The notes beneath the pieces are model-generated. The model was not told the origin of the DNA and ran no database searches. It saw nothing but the letters and a program-made list of their open reading frames with translations. Shown one piece after another: positions 9,494-16,849 of a stretch of 64,000 bases of DNA. Numbering within the stretch: position 1 is the first letter of the stretch; the number at the start of each line of letters is the position of its first letter. The position numbers and the translations under genes were made by a program. The DNA is from Flavobacterium sharifuzzamanii (GTDB lineage: Bacteria > Bacteroidota > Bacteroidia > Flavobacteriales > Flavobacteriaceae), in NCBI RefSeq assembly GCF_003254585.1, contig NZ_QJGZ01000039.1, forward strand, positions 434,001-498,000, read 5' to 3'.

Positions 9494-10877
9494 TTTTAGT
9501 ATTCGTTATTGGTTTTCTAGGTTCAGCAGGTTTATTTTCATTAGAATTCTGCTTATTCGGATTGTTTTTATTCGAATTATGCTTTTTCTTATGATTTGGC
9601 TTATTTGGATTGTTTGGTTTAGCCCCAGGATTACCATTGTTCGCATTTCCAGTGTTGTTTGGATTATTATTTCCTGCTGGTTTAGCGTTATTGGCATTTT
9701 TTTCCTGCTGTGGTTTTACCGGAGTTGCAACGCCAGCTGGTTCAGCATTTTGTTTGCGTTTGCGATTTGGTTTTTTCTTTCTTTTTGGCTGGTCAAAACG
9801 AGTTAAACTCTCTTGCCCCATAGCGTTATTGAAGTCTTTTTCTGGCTCTGAAGTAACCTCAACGGCAAAATCTTCTAAAGAAGAAACCTTGTTTTTCAGC
9901 TTGTTTTCGGCAATAATTTCTTTTACCTGATCAATTTTTAAAACATGCCAGTTTGCAAAATTATTGGTATAAGCAAACCACATTAAACCTTTAAAAATAT
10001 CTTGTTTTTGACAGACAGCATCTCCTTTTTCCGTAATCAATTTAGTGTCGTAATCCGGAAAATCTTTTAATGCATCCATGTAAGTGTCTAATTCATAGTT
10101 TAGACAGCATTTTAATTTCCCACATTGCCCCGCCAATTTCTGCGGATTCAATGATAATTGCTGATAACGCGCTGCAGAAGTATTTACACTTCTAAAATCT
10201 GTTAACCAAGTAGAACAGCAAAGTTCACGTCCGCAAGAACCAACTCCACCTAAACGAGCCGCTTCCTGACGGAAACCTACTTGTTTCATTTCGACTCTAG
10301 TACTGAATTCTTTAGCAAAATCTTTAATCAGCATTCTAAAATCGACACGATCGTTTGCTGTGTAGTAAAAAGTCGCTTTAGATCCGTCTCCTTGAAATTC
10401 GATATCCGAAATTTTCATTTCCAGTTTGTGCTGAATTGCCAATTCACGTGCACGAACTTTCATTGGTTCTTCACGATCACGGGCAACAGACCAGATATCA
10501 ATATCTTTTTGAGATGCTTTTCTGTAAATTTTTGGAACATCGTTACTTTCATAATTGACTCCTTTTTTCTTCATTTGAATCTTTACCAATTCTCCTGTAA
10601 GAGTCACAATTCCAATATCATGTCCTGGCGAAGCAACAGTTGCTACAATATCACCAATACTTAAAGTTAATTTCTCTGAATTTCTAAAAAATTCCTTGCG
10701 TCCGTTCTTAAAACGAACCTCAACACAATCAAAAATCGCCTCTCCATTAGACGGACTCATATTAGAAAGCCAGTCAAAAACCGTCAATTTATTGCAGCTA
10801 TCGGTGCCGCAAGTCCCATTATTTTTACAACCTTTTGGTGCGCCACCATCTGAGGTTGAACAACTTGTACATGCCAT
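9477..10877 (-). CDS. ricT: PSP1-domain regulatory iron-sulfur protein RicT (YaaT family)
   Basis: This 466-residue protein has a cysteine-rich N-terminus (C at 3, 6, 17, 23 and 28 approximately). The PSP1 core spans about 60-290, with the signature cysteine blocks GSCGRELCCSTW and GQCGKLKCCLNYE. The C-terminal 110 residues are low-complexity Asn/Pro/Lys. In Bacillus subtilis RicT acts with RicA and RicF in an Fe-S complex affecting RNA processing; its role in Bacteroidota is not settled. It is first in the ricT-gldH-PBP1A unit. A small GCTGC/GCAGC hairpin sits in its leader at 10893-10908. The Asn/Lys-rich tail may bind nucleic acid (inference). Confidence 0.88.
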   Translation of the reverse strand: MACTSCSTSDGGAPKGCKNNGTCGTDSCNKLTVFDWLSNMSPSNGEAIFDCVEVRFKNGRKEFFRNSEKLTLSIGDIVATVASPGHDIGIVTLTGELVKIQMKKKGVNYESNDVPKIYRKASQKDIDIWSVARDREEPMKVRARELAIQHKLEMKISDIEFQGDGSKATFYYTANDRVDFRMLIKDFAKEFSTRVEMKQVGFRQEAARLGGVGSCGRELCCSTWLTDFRSVNTSAARYQQLSLNPQKLAGQCGKLKCCLNYELDTYMDALKDFPDYDTKLITEKGDAVCQKQDIFKGLMWFAYTNNFANWHVLKIDQVKEIIAENKLKNKVSSLEDFAVEVTSEPEKDFNNAMGQESLTRFDQPKRKKKPNRKRKQNAEPAGVATPVKPQQEKNANNAKPAGNNNPNNTGNANNGNPGAKPNNPNKPNHKKKHNSNKNNPNKQNSNENKPAEPRKPITNTKNENKK

Positions 10878-11235
10878 AATTATATATGTAGTGCTGCCAG
10901 AATGCAGCTTAAGTTCATAAACGTTTGATCGGTAAAGATAGTATTTTTTTTATTTTGCTTTTTATGGATTAAAACTAATGGTTTGTTAAATAAAAAATGA
11001 ATTGTTTTATAAATAAAATTCCTCAAAAAAAAAAGAAGTTTATTCTTACTTAATAATAAAAAAAACTTGCAAACAAGGTTTTCTGTCTGTTACAAATCAT
11101 AAAAGGTCTTTTTAACTTTTAATCCTAAAATATATTTACGATTTTTATGTTTTATCTTACAGCATGGTTTGCGAAGCCAACAATTACAAGCCAAATTGCA
11201 ATTAAAACTTATCATCATTTTTAAATACCACTCAA
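10878..11235. other. Divergent intergenic region, ricT / ankyrin operon
   Basis: 358 bp without a supportable gene. It is very AT-rich with A and T runs. It must hold the promoters for ricT (leftward) and for the ankyrin operon (rightward), but I found no convincing TTG/TAnnTTTG pair. The right end carries the AAATACCAC leader at 11223-11231, 4 nt before the ankyrin ATG. Confidence 0.5.
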
Positions 11236-12417
11236 ATGCAAACACAAAACCAGATTGAAAATTTCCTTTTTCAGGGAAAATTTGACGAGGCCAGAGAATG
11301 TCTAAATAACGGAGAAAAATTTAATGATCAATATCTTAAAAACAACTTTTCTCAAATATCCGCCAAAATTATCGAAGCCAAAGAAGTCGATTTTATCGAA
11401 AAACTGATCAAAGCAAGTTTTATTGAAACCGATATTTACGAACTAGACAGTTTTGACCAATCGATTTTTAAACCGTTGGCGCTATATTTAAAAGATGACG
11501 AAGAATCAATTGCTTTTTTCAAAGAATTGATGTCAAAAATGGATAACCTTAACGACGAAATCAGCGATAAAACTCTTCTTGGTTATTTTCTTGAAAAAGG
11601 AATTTCACCAAAAATAGTTCAAGTTTTAGTTGAAGATTTTGGACTTAACACACAGTATAAGAACAATGCAGGAGAAAATTTCATCTATAGCATTTTGAAT
11701 ACTTATGGTCTTGATCCAGAAAAAGTAAAAGAAAATATCACCCTTTTGATCAATAATGGCGTTGACATCAACGAGAAAAACATTGTTGGAACTACTCCCT
11801 TAATGTGCGCTGTTAAAAGAAACCGAAAAGAACTTCTCCCATTTTTACTAGAAAGCGGTGCCGATGCTAACGAAACCGACAACCAAAACAATACCGCTTT
11901 TTATTATGCTGTTGCAGAGCAACTTTCGTATGATATGTATGACGCTTTAGCATCTGTCTCTTCCCCAGATTTTAATATTGTGAATAAAGACGGACGAACT
12001 TTGTTTACTAATTTCATCAGTTCCGTTTCTGCTTCTCCAAACAATATAACTTTTTTAGAAAGATTATTATCTGATGGTGTCGATGTGAATTTCTGCGCGC
12101 AGTATTATGGACAACCCAAATCGGGAATTGATTTTATTGTCGAAAAGAAATCGGATATCTTGAAATCGGTTTTAGAGAATGTTTCTTTAGATGTGAACGA
12201 ACAAGACAATCAAGGAAATACCATTTTACATAAAGTCTGTGCTTACAATGTCAATTACGACGCAGAAATGGCTAAAGAAACCTATAGAAAAGTAAAATTG
12301 CTATTAGATCAAGGAGCTGATATTTCGATTACAAACGACAAAGACGAAACGGCTTTAATGCTTGCTTCTGGAGATAATCTCAAAATTAAAACGGTCGAAC
12401 TTTTAATGAAACAATAA
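11236..12417 (+). CDS. Ankyrin repeat protein
   Basis: This 393-residue cytoplasmic-looking protein has no signal peptide. The N-terminal 130 residues are divergent. Ankyrin repeats become clear from about residue 150: LLINNGVDINEKNIVGTTPLMCAV, LLESGADANETDNQNNTAFYYAV, NVNEQDNQGNTILHKVC and LLLDQGADISITNDKDETALMLAS. Ankyrin repeats bind proteins; no partner is evident. It is the first of three genes on the plus strand, followed 28 bp later by a second ankyrin protein. Both have the AAATACCAC leader just before the ATG. No enzymatic domain is visible. Confidence 0.88.
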   Translation: MQTQNQIENFLFQGKFDEARECLNNGEKFNDQYLKNNFSQISAKIIEAKEVDFIEKLIKASFIETDIYELDSFDQSIFKPLALYLKDDEESIAFFKELMSKMDNLNDEISDKTLLGYFLEKGISPKIVQVLVEDFGLNTQYKNNAGENFIYSILNTYGLDPEKVKENITLLINNGVDINEKNIVGTTPLMCAVKRNRKELLPFLLESGADANETDNQNNTAFYYAVAEQLSYDMYDALASVSSPDFNIVNKDGRTLFTNFISSVSASPNNITFLERLLSDGVDVNFCAQYYGQPKSGIDFIVEKKSDILKSVLENVSLDVNEQDNQGNTILHKVCAYNVNYDAEMAKETYRKVKLLLDQGADISITNDKDETALMLASGDNLKIKTVELLMKQ

Positions 12418-12445
12418 AACAATCATTTACTAAAATACCACATAC

Positions 12446-13792
12446 ATGTCAATGTCATTTATAATTGCCTGTGAAAACGGCAACCGAAAAATAGCCGAAT
12501 TGCTTCTTCAAAATAAAGAAGTAGATGTAAAATATACGGATGAAAAAGGAAGAACTGCTCTTCATTATGCCGCGCACCGTGGTTATCTTGATATTGTAAA
12601 AATTCTACACGAAGAAGGTGTCGATATTAACTACGAAGATCATCAGGGAGAAACTCCTTTGTATTTTGCTTGTCTTCAAAAACAGAAACAAACTGCACTT
12701 TATCTTTTAGAAAATGGAGTAGAAATAACAAAGAATGATAAATACGGAAATAGCCTCTTGCATTTAGTCGCTCAAACGGCTCAAACTGAAATTGCAACAA
12801 AGTTGCTTCAAGCTGGAATCGAAGTTAATTTATTGAATAACAATGGGGAAACTCCGTTATTATTAGCTTCAGCAAAATTAAATAGAGAAATTATACAATT
12901 GCTTTTAGACAATGGAGCCGATATTAACGTTACGGATAAACAGGGAAATACACCTCTTATTTACGCTTGTTATACCAAATCGATTCCGATGGTTACATTG
13001 CTTTTAGACAATGGTGCTGATATAAACCATATGAATCATTCTGGTGAAAGTGCACTATTAATTGCTTGTTACGAAACCAACCGAATGTTAGCTAAATTAC
13101 TGGTAGAAAGAGGTTCAGATGTGTTTACTTCAAGCAATAATGGACATTCTCCTATTTGGTACGCTTGCGCGAATAATCAAAAGGAGATTGTGGCTTTGTT
13201 TTTAGAAAATGGTGTCGATGTGAATTACAGCAAACCAGTTGCCAATGATACTTCATCAATGAATGATTATCTAGATTGGATTATTAGCGCAACTAATATT
13301 TCTAACGAAGGTAGTTTTACACTTAACGGTTCTTATACTTATGGCGGAGAAAGCCTTCTGCACGTTGCAACCAAAAAAGGCAATCTAAGTATGGTAAAAC
13401 TACTAATTGAAGCTGGCGCAAATATCAATATTCAAGATGAATCTGGAAATACGCCACTTCACTACAGCGCTGCAAACGGAAAGAAGGATGTTGTAAAATA
13501 TCTATTGGATAATAAAGCCGATGCTTCAATTGTGAATGTAAAAGAGCAAAAAGCAATTGATTATTCGAATGTAAAAGGCTTTAATGAAATTACAGAACTT
13601 ATTCTAAAATATGCTCCGTCTGGAACTGTTGTAACCTCAATAAATGTTTCGCAAGAAACACCAAAAACTGAAGCTTCAAATTCGATGGAAGCAAAGAAAA
13701 AAGCATTATTAGACTTAAAAGAGCTTTTAGATGCTGGAATTTTAACTTCAGAAGAATTTGATGCTGAGAAAAGTAAAATTTTAAAAGGATAA
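12446..13792 (+). CDS. Ankyrin repeat protein with C-terminal SHOCT-type module
   Basis: This 448-residue protein contains about ten consecutive ankyrin repeats through residue 380 (for example ALHYAAHRGYLDIVKIL, GNTPLIYACYTKSIPMVTLL, GNTPLHYSAANGKKDVVKYL). An insert at about 265-295 (NDTSSMNDYLDWIISATN) breaks the array. The C-terminal 35 residues (KALLDLKELLDAGILTSEEFDAEKSKIL) match the SHOCT short helical module, which often mediates oligomerisation. There is no signal peptide. It lies between an ankyrin gene and a lipoprotein gene 17 bp downstream, probably one operon. The system's function is unknown. Confidence 0.88.
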   Translation: MSMSFIIACENGNRKIAELLLQNKEVDVKYTDEKGRTALHYAAHRGYLDIVKILHEEGVDINYEDHQGETPLYFACLQKQKQTALYLLENGVEITKNDKYGNSLLHLVAQTAQTEIATKLLQAGIEVNLLNNNGETPLLLASAKLNREIIQLLLDNGADINVTDKQGNTPLIYACYTKSIPMVTLLLDNGADINHMNHSGESALLIACYETNRMLAKLLVERGSDVFTSSNNGHSPIWYACANNQKEIVALFLENGVDVNYSKPVANDTSSMNDYLDWIISATNISNEGSFTLNGSYTYGGESLLHVATKKGNLSMVKLLIEAGANINIQDESGNTPLHYSAANGKKDVVKYLLDNKADASIVNVKEQKAIDYSNVKGFNEITELILKYAPSGTVVTSINVSQETPKTEASNSMEAKKKALLDLKELLDAGILTSEEFDAEKSKILKG

Positions 13793-13809
13793 ATATAAAT
13801 AAACACAAA

Positions 13810-14352
13810 ATGAAAAAAATCTTAAATGCCACAACTCTATTTTTAGTATTAATTGCTGGAAGCTTAATTTCTACATCTTGCACTAACCTTTCACCAGAAA
13901 AAACCTTTGAAATTGCTGCTTTAAATTCCAATTTATTATCTCGTTTTGGAAGTAAAGAAATCACCGAAAAACTGCAATCTGAAGCACAAGTTTATGATGA
14001 AAGTCAAAAAAAGATGATTCCGTCTACTTATCAAGATTCTTTTAAATATGATATAACTAATTTAGAAACGCGATTAAAAACGATTCAGGATATACCGGAA
14101 GATGAAGACAACAAAGAGCTTCTTCAGGCATCTAAAGACTTGTTTACTTATGCAATTGCGAAACAAAAAGAAGGTTATCTGCCAATTGCAAAGCTGAAAG
14201 ATGAAAAGGCTTCTCCAGAACAAATACAAAAAGCAATTGCAGATTTCGATGCTTCAACTCAAAAAGATATAGATGCAAAGTTCACTAAATTGATGAATGT
14301 TGCTCAAACTTATGTTGATAAGCATAATATCAATGCTAAAATTGGAATTTAA
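13810..14352 (+). CDS. Hypothetical lipoprotein, third gene of the ankyrin operon
   Basis: This 180-residue protein has a lipoprotein signal (LIAGSLISTSC24). The mature part is largely helical and charged, with no motif I recognise; segments such as PEQIQKAIADFDASTQKDID look like short coiled helices. It is 17 bp from the ankyrin-SHOCT gene and followed by a strong terminator. An envelope lipoprotein next to two cytoplasmic ankyrin proteins is an unusual pairing; they may function separately. Confidence 0.75.
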   Translation: MKKILNATTLFLVLIAGSLISTSCTNLSPEKTFEIAALNSNLLSRFGSKEITEKLQSEAQVYDESQKKMIPSTYQDSFKYDITNLETRLKTIQDIPEDEDNKELLQASKDLFTYAIAKQKEGYLPIAKLKDEKASPEQIQKAIADFDASTQKDIDAKFTKLMNVAQTYVDKHNINAKIGI

Positions 14353-14370
14353 AATTTCTATTATCATAAA

Positions 14371-14412
14371 CAACAAACCCTATTTTGAAATGTTACAAAA
14401 TAGGGTTTGTTG
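14371..14412. terminator. Strong bidirectional terminator
   Basis: A perfect 16-bp stem (caacaaaccctatttt with its complement) has a 10-nt loop and lies between the convergent lipoprotein and ferredoxin genes. Confidence 0.88.
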
Positions 14413-14428
14413 TTTTAATTTATAGATT

Positions 14429-14659
14429 TTAAGTCTCCTTAACTGTAATAATTTTCACTGGGCAGGCTTTTGCTGCCAATTCACAACTTTCAACAATTGC
14501 ATGATTTGGAGATTTTAAAGTAAAAAATCCTTTTGCATTCTGCGAATGAATGAGAACCGATTTTCCGTCTTTTTTTGACATCTGAAAATGAACTGGATCC
14601 ATTTCAACGCAATAATTACAGCCAATGCATTTATCTCTTTGTAATGTTATAACAACCAT
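14429..14659 (-). CDS. Ferredoxin, single [4Fe-4S] cluster type
   Basis: This 76-residue protein has a C11-x2-C14-x2-C17 motif and a distant C66-P, the ligand set of a single-cluster ferredoxin; C59 is an extra cysteine. Length and spacing fit a small electron-transfer ferredoxin. The ATG overlaps the trhP stop in a TAATG arrangement, so it is translationally coupled to trhP. Established knowledge is that TrhP-dependent hydroxylation depends on iron-sulfur cluster assembly. A role for this ferredoxin as a partner of TrhP is my inference from coupling. Confidence 0.85.
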   Translation of the reverse strand: MVVITLQRDKCIGCNYCVEMDPVHFQMSKKDGKSVLIHSQNAKGFFTLKSPNHAIVESCELAAKACPVKIITVKET

Positions 14660-15900
14660 TATGCCTCAACAATTTTATATAGTTTGTCAGACATTCTGAT
14701 TCTGAATGGCAATTTGAAACTGCAATCATCTCCTTTTGTGGCCTTTTCGCCTACAGCATCATTTACAAACATTTGATCGATAATCATTTCCTGAGCTCCT
14801 GTGCTTGGACCAGTTACTAAAATTTTATCGCCGATTTTAATATCATAAGCTTCAATCTTAAACTGTCCAACCTCAGCTTTTGGGAAATAATGGGTTCCTT
14901 TACCCACATAAACCTTTTTCTGCGTTGCGGCAGATCCTGGAATATCGCTCCATTCGCCTAATTCCTGACCTAAATAATATCCAGACCAGAATCCGCGATT
15001 GTAAACCGTTTCCAAGGCTTTCATCCATTCTACAGTTTTTTCTTTGGAAAAAGTGCCATCATAATACGCATCGATAGCTTCACGATAGGTTTTTGTTACT
15101 GTTGCCACATATTCTGGCGCACGGCCGCGTCCTTCGATTTTTAAAACTTTAATTCCAGAATCGATAACCTGATCTAAGAAATCCAATGTACATAAATCTT
15201 TAGGTGACATCATGTATTCGTTATCCAATTCGATTTCAAAACCAGTTTCCTGATCGATAACTGTATATTTTTTTCGGCAGTTTTGTTTGCAAGCCCCACG
15301 ATTCGCAGATGAATTATGTGAATGCAAACTTAAATAGCATTTTCCCGAAACGGCCATACACAAAGCGCCATGTCCAAAGATTTCGATTTCTACTAAATTT
15401 CCATTTGGCCCTTTAATCTGTTCTTTTTCGATTTGATCTGTGATATTCTTTACTTGACGCAAGCTTAACTCACGGCTTAAAACCATTGTATCAGCAAATA
15501 AACTGTAAAATTTAATGGTTTCTATGTTGGTAACATTCAATTGAGTTGAAATATGAACTTCCATTCCAATTGATCTTGCCATAGCAATTACGGCTTGATC
15601 TGAAGCAATGACAGCTGTAATATTAGCGTCTTTGGCTTTGGTCAATAATGTTTTCACAACTGATAAATCGTGATCGTAAATAATAGTGTTTAATGTAAGA
15701 TAGCTTCGAACGTTCTTGGCTTCACATCGATTGGCAATTTCTTTTAAATCGTCAATGGTAAAGTTCACCGTTGAACGCGCACGCATATTAAGCTGTTCAA
15801 CTCCAAAATATACTGAATCGCAGCCATTATCTAAAGCAGCCTGAAGCGACTCAAAATCTCCAGCTGGAGCCATAAGTTCAATTGTATTGTTAATCGTCAT
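14659..15900 (-). CDS. trhP: Peptidase U32-family tRNA hydroxylation protein TrhP
   Basis: This 413-residue protein belongs to the U32 family that includes E. coli YegQ/TrhP, which forms 5-hydroxyuridine at tRNA position 34 by a prephenate-dependent route. Seen: N-terminal barrel start ELMAPAGDFESLQAALDNG, the family signature IEIFGHGALCMAVSGKC, and clustered cysteines (RGACKQNCRKKY) suited to an Fe-S cluster. Residues about 327-413 form a separate beta-rich C-terminal domain (VGQF..IGDKILVTGP...FRIRMSDKLYKIV) that is about half identical to the C-terminus of the rhodanese TrhO at 16850-18208. The ferredoxin gene follows directly. Peptidase function is a historical label. Confidence 0.88.
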   Translation of the reverse strand: MTINNTIELMAPAGDFESLQAALDNGCDSVYFGVEQLNMRARSTVNFTIDDLKEIANRCEAKNVRSYLTLNTIIYDHDLSVVKTLLTKAKDANITAVIASDQAVIAMARSIGMEVHISTQLNVTNIETIKFYSLFADTMVLSRELSLRQVKNITDQIEKEQIKGPNGNLVEIEIFGHGALCMAVSGKCYLSLHSHNSSANRGACKQNCRKKYTVIDQETGFEIELDNEYMMSPKDLCTLDFLDQVIDSGIKVLKIEGRGRAPEYVATVTKTYREAIDAYYDGTFSKEKTVEWMKALETVYNRGFWSGYYLGQELGEWSDIPGSAATQKKVYVGKGTHYFPKAEVGQFKIEAYDIKIGDKILVTGPSTGAQEMIIDQMFVNDAVGEKATKGDDCSFKLPFRIRMSDKLYKIVEA

Positions 15901-15954
15901 TTTTGATTCTATTATTTCAATGAAATGTTTTTTAATCAGTCATCTAACAATTGA

Positions 15955-15962
15955 CAAAAATA
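15955..15962 (-). promoter_or_regulatory. Candidate -7 promoter element for trhP
   Basis: TATTTTTG (minus strand) matches the Flavobacterium -7 consensus TAnnTTTG and lies about 55 bp before the trhP start. No clear TTG is seen at the expected -33 position. Confidence 0.4.
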
Positions 15963-15983
15963 ATGTGGGTATAGATTAGGTTC

Positions 15984-16001
15984 CTATGATTTATATCATA
16001 G
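15984..16001. promoter_or_regulatory. Palindrome upstream of trhP promoter
   Basis: CTATGATTTATATCATAG has 7-bp arms and a 4-nt centre. It lies about 20 bp upstream of the candidate -7 element, where it would cover the -33 region. It could be an operator. No U-tract follows. Confidence 0.35.
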
Positions 16002-16116
16002 TTTTTATTTTAAAAATTATTTGCAGTCGTAATAATATAGCCCTCGATTTCAAACACAACAAATGTGTTGTTGTCATTTCAAATTCAATTTTTTGTGCAT
16101 TTCAAATTCAATTTTG

Positions 16117-16379
16117 AAAATACATAATCGTTGCGGAGATACGTTGCGTTCCTGCGATTGAAACCGCAGGCTATGTTTTTCTTTGCGCATCTATTCTCAA
16201 ATATAACCCGTGGTTTCAACCACGGGGAACGTATTGCTGAGCATTTTAAAATTAAATTCTGAAAAATACATAATCGTTGCGGAGATACGCTACGTTCCTG
16301 CGGTTGAAACCGCAGGCTATGTTTTCTTTACATCACATTATTCAATATAACCATGGTTTCAACCACGGGAAACGTATTG
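16117..16379. repeat. Tandem pair of REP/BIME-like units beside a RAYT gene
   Basis: Two copies of a unit of about 119 bp start at 16117 and 16261 and share the flanks tacataatcgttgcggagat and aacgtattg. Each unit holds two palindromes: cctgcggttgaaaccgcagg (16297-16316; a one-base variant at 16151-16170) and cccgtggtttcaaccacggg (16207-16226; variant at 16351-16369). The second unit ends 14 bp from the stop codon of the REP-associated transposase. The rest of the 15901-16393 gap holds the trhP promoter region and a direct repeat of atttcaaattcaatttt near 16076 and 16100. Confidence 0.8.
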
Positions 16380-16393
16380 TTTAATCGAACATT

Positions 16394-16825
16394 CTATTTA
16401 TCTAATCCATGTAATTTTACAAAATCATCAAATTCATCTTGTCCATTTTTCTTAAGATGATGCTGTTTTTGATTTTTAATGTAATTGTAAACAGCATTTA
16501 ATTGAGATTCGCTGACAGAGAATGCACCAAACCCAGTTTGCCATGCAAATTTTTCAAGGATAAATTCTCCTCTATTCATAAAATGAGAAGAACTTCCCTT
16601 AATTTGCTTTACAATATCTGTGAATGTTTTTTGTGGATTTTGCAAAAACAAAACATGCACATGATCTGGCATTCCGTTAATGATTCTAACAGGGCAACCA
16701 AGCTCTGTTAACTCTTGCCAGATACAATCATAGAGGTTTTTCTCAATTGAAAAATCAATTAGATCCTTGCGGTTTTTGGTAGCCCAAATTACATGAATCC
16801 ATAATTTGGTAAACGATTGTGACAT
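16394..16825 (-). CDS. rayT: REP-associated tyrosine transposase (RAYT), Y1/HUH family
   Basis: This 143-residue protein is of the IS200-like Y1 transposase family. The HUH pair is H55-V-H57 (GMPDHVHVLF) and the catalytic tyrosine is Y115 in YIKNQKQHH. The conserved block WQTGFGAFSVSESQ is present. RAYTs process REP palindromes and, unlike insertion sequences, are usually single copy without own ends. The REP-like units at 16117-16379 directly follow its stop codon. The island separates the trhP-ferredoxin pair from trhO. Confidence 0.9.
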   Translation of the reverse strand: MSQSFTKLWIHVIWATKNRKDLIDFSIEKNLYDCIWQELTELGCPVRIINGMPDHVHVLFLQNPQKTFTDIVKQIKGSSSHFMNRGEFILEKFAWQTGFGAFSVSESQLNAVYNYIKNQKQHHLKKNGQDEFDDFVKLHGLDK

Positions 16826-16849
16826 AAATAAATTAGCATAAAAATTTTG

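Noticed and set aside
9303..9806. 167-residue plus-strand open frame over gldH/ricT
   Set aside because: Antisense shadow of the low-complexity Asn/Lys tail of ricT; Ile/Phe/Trp-rich translation is an artefact of that composition.
13599..13964. Minus-strand open frame over the ankyrin/lipoprotein junction
   Set aside because: Antisense of two real genes; no independent support.
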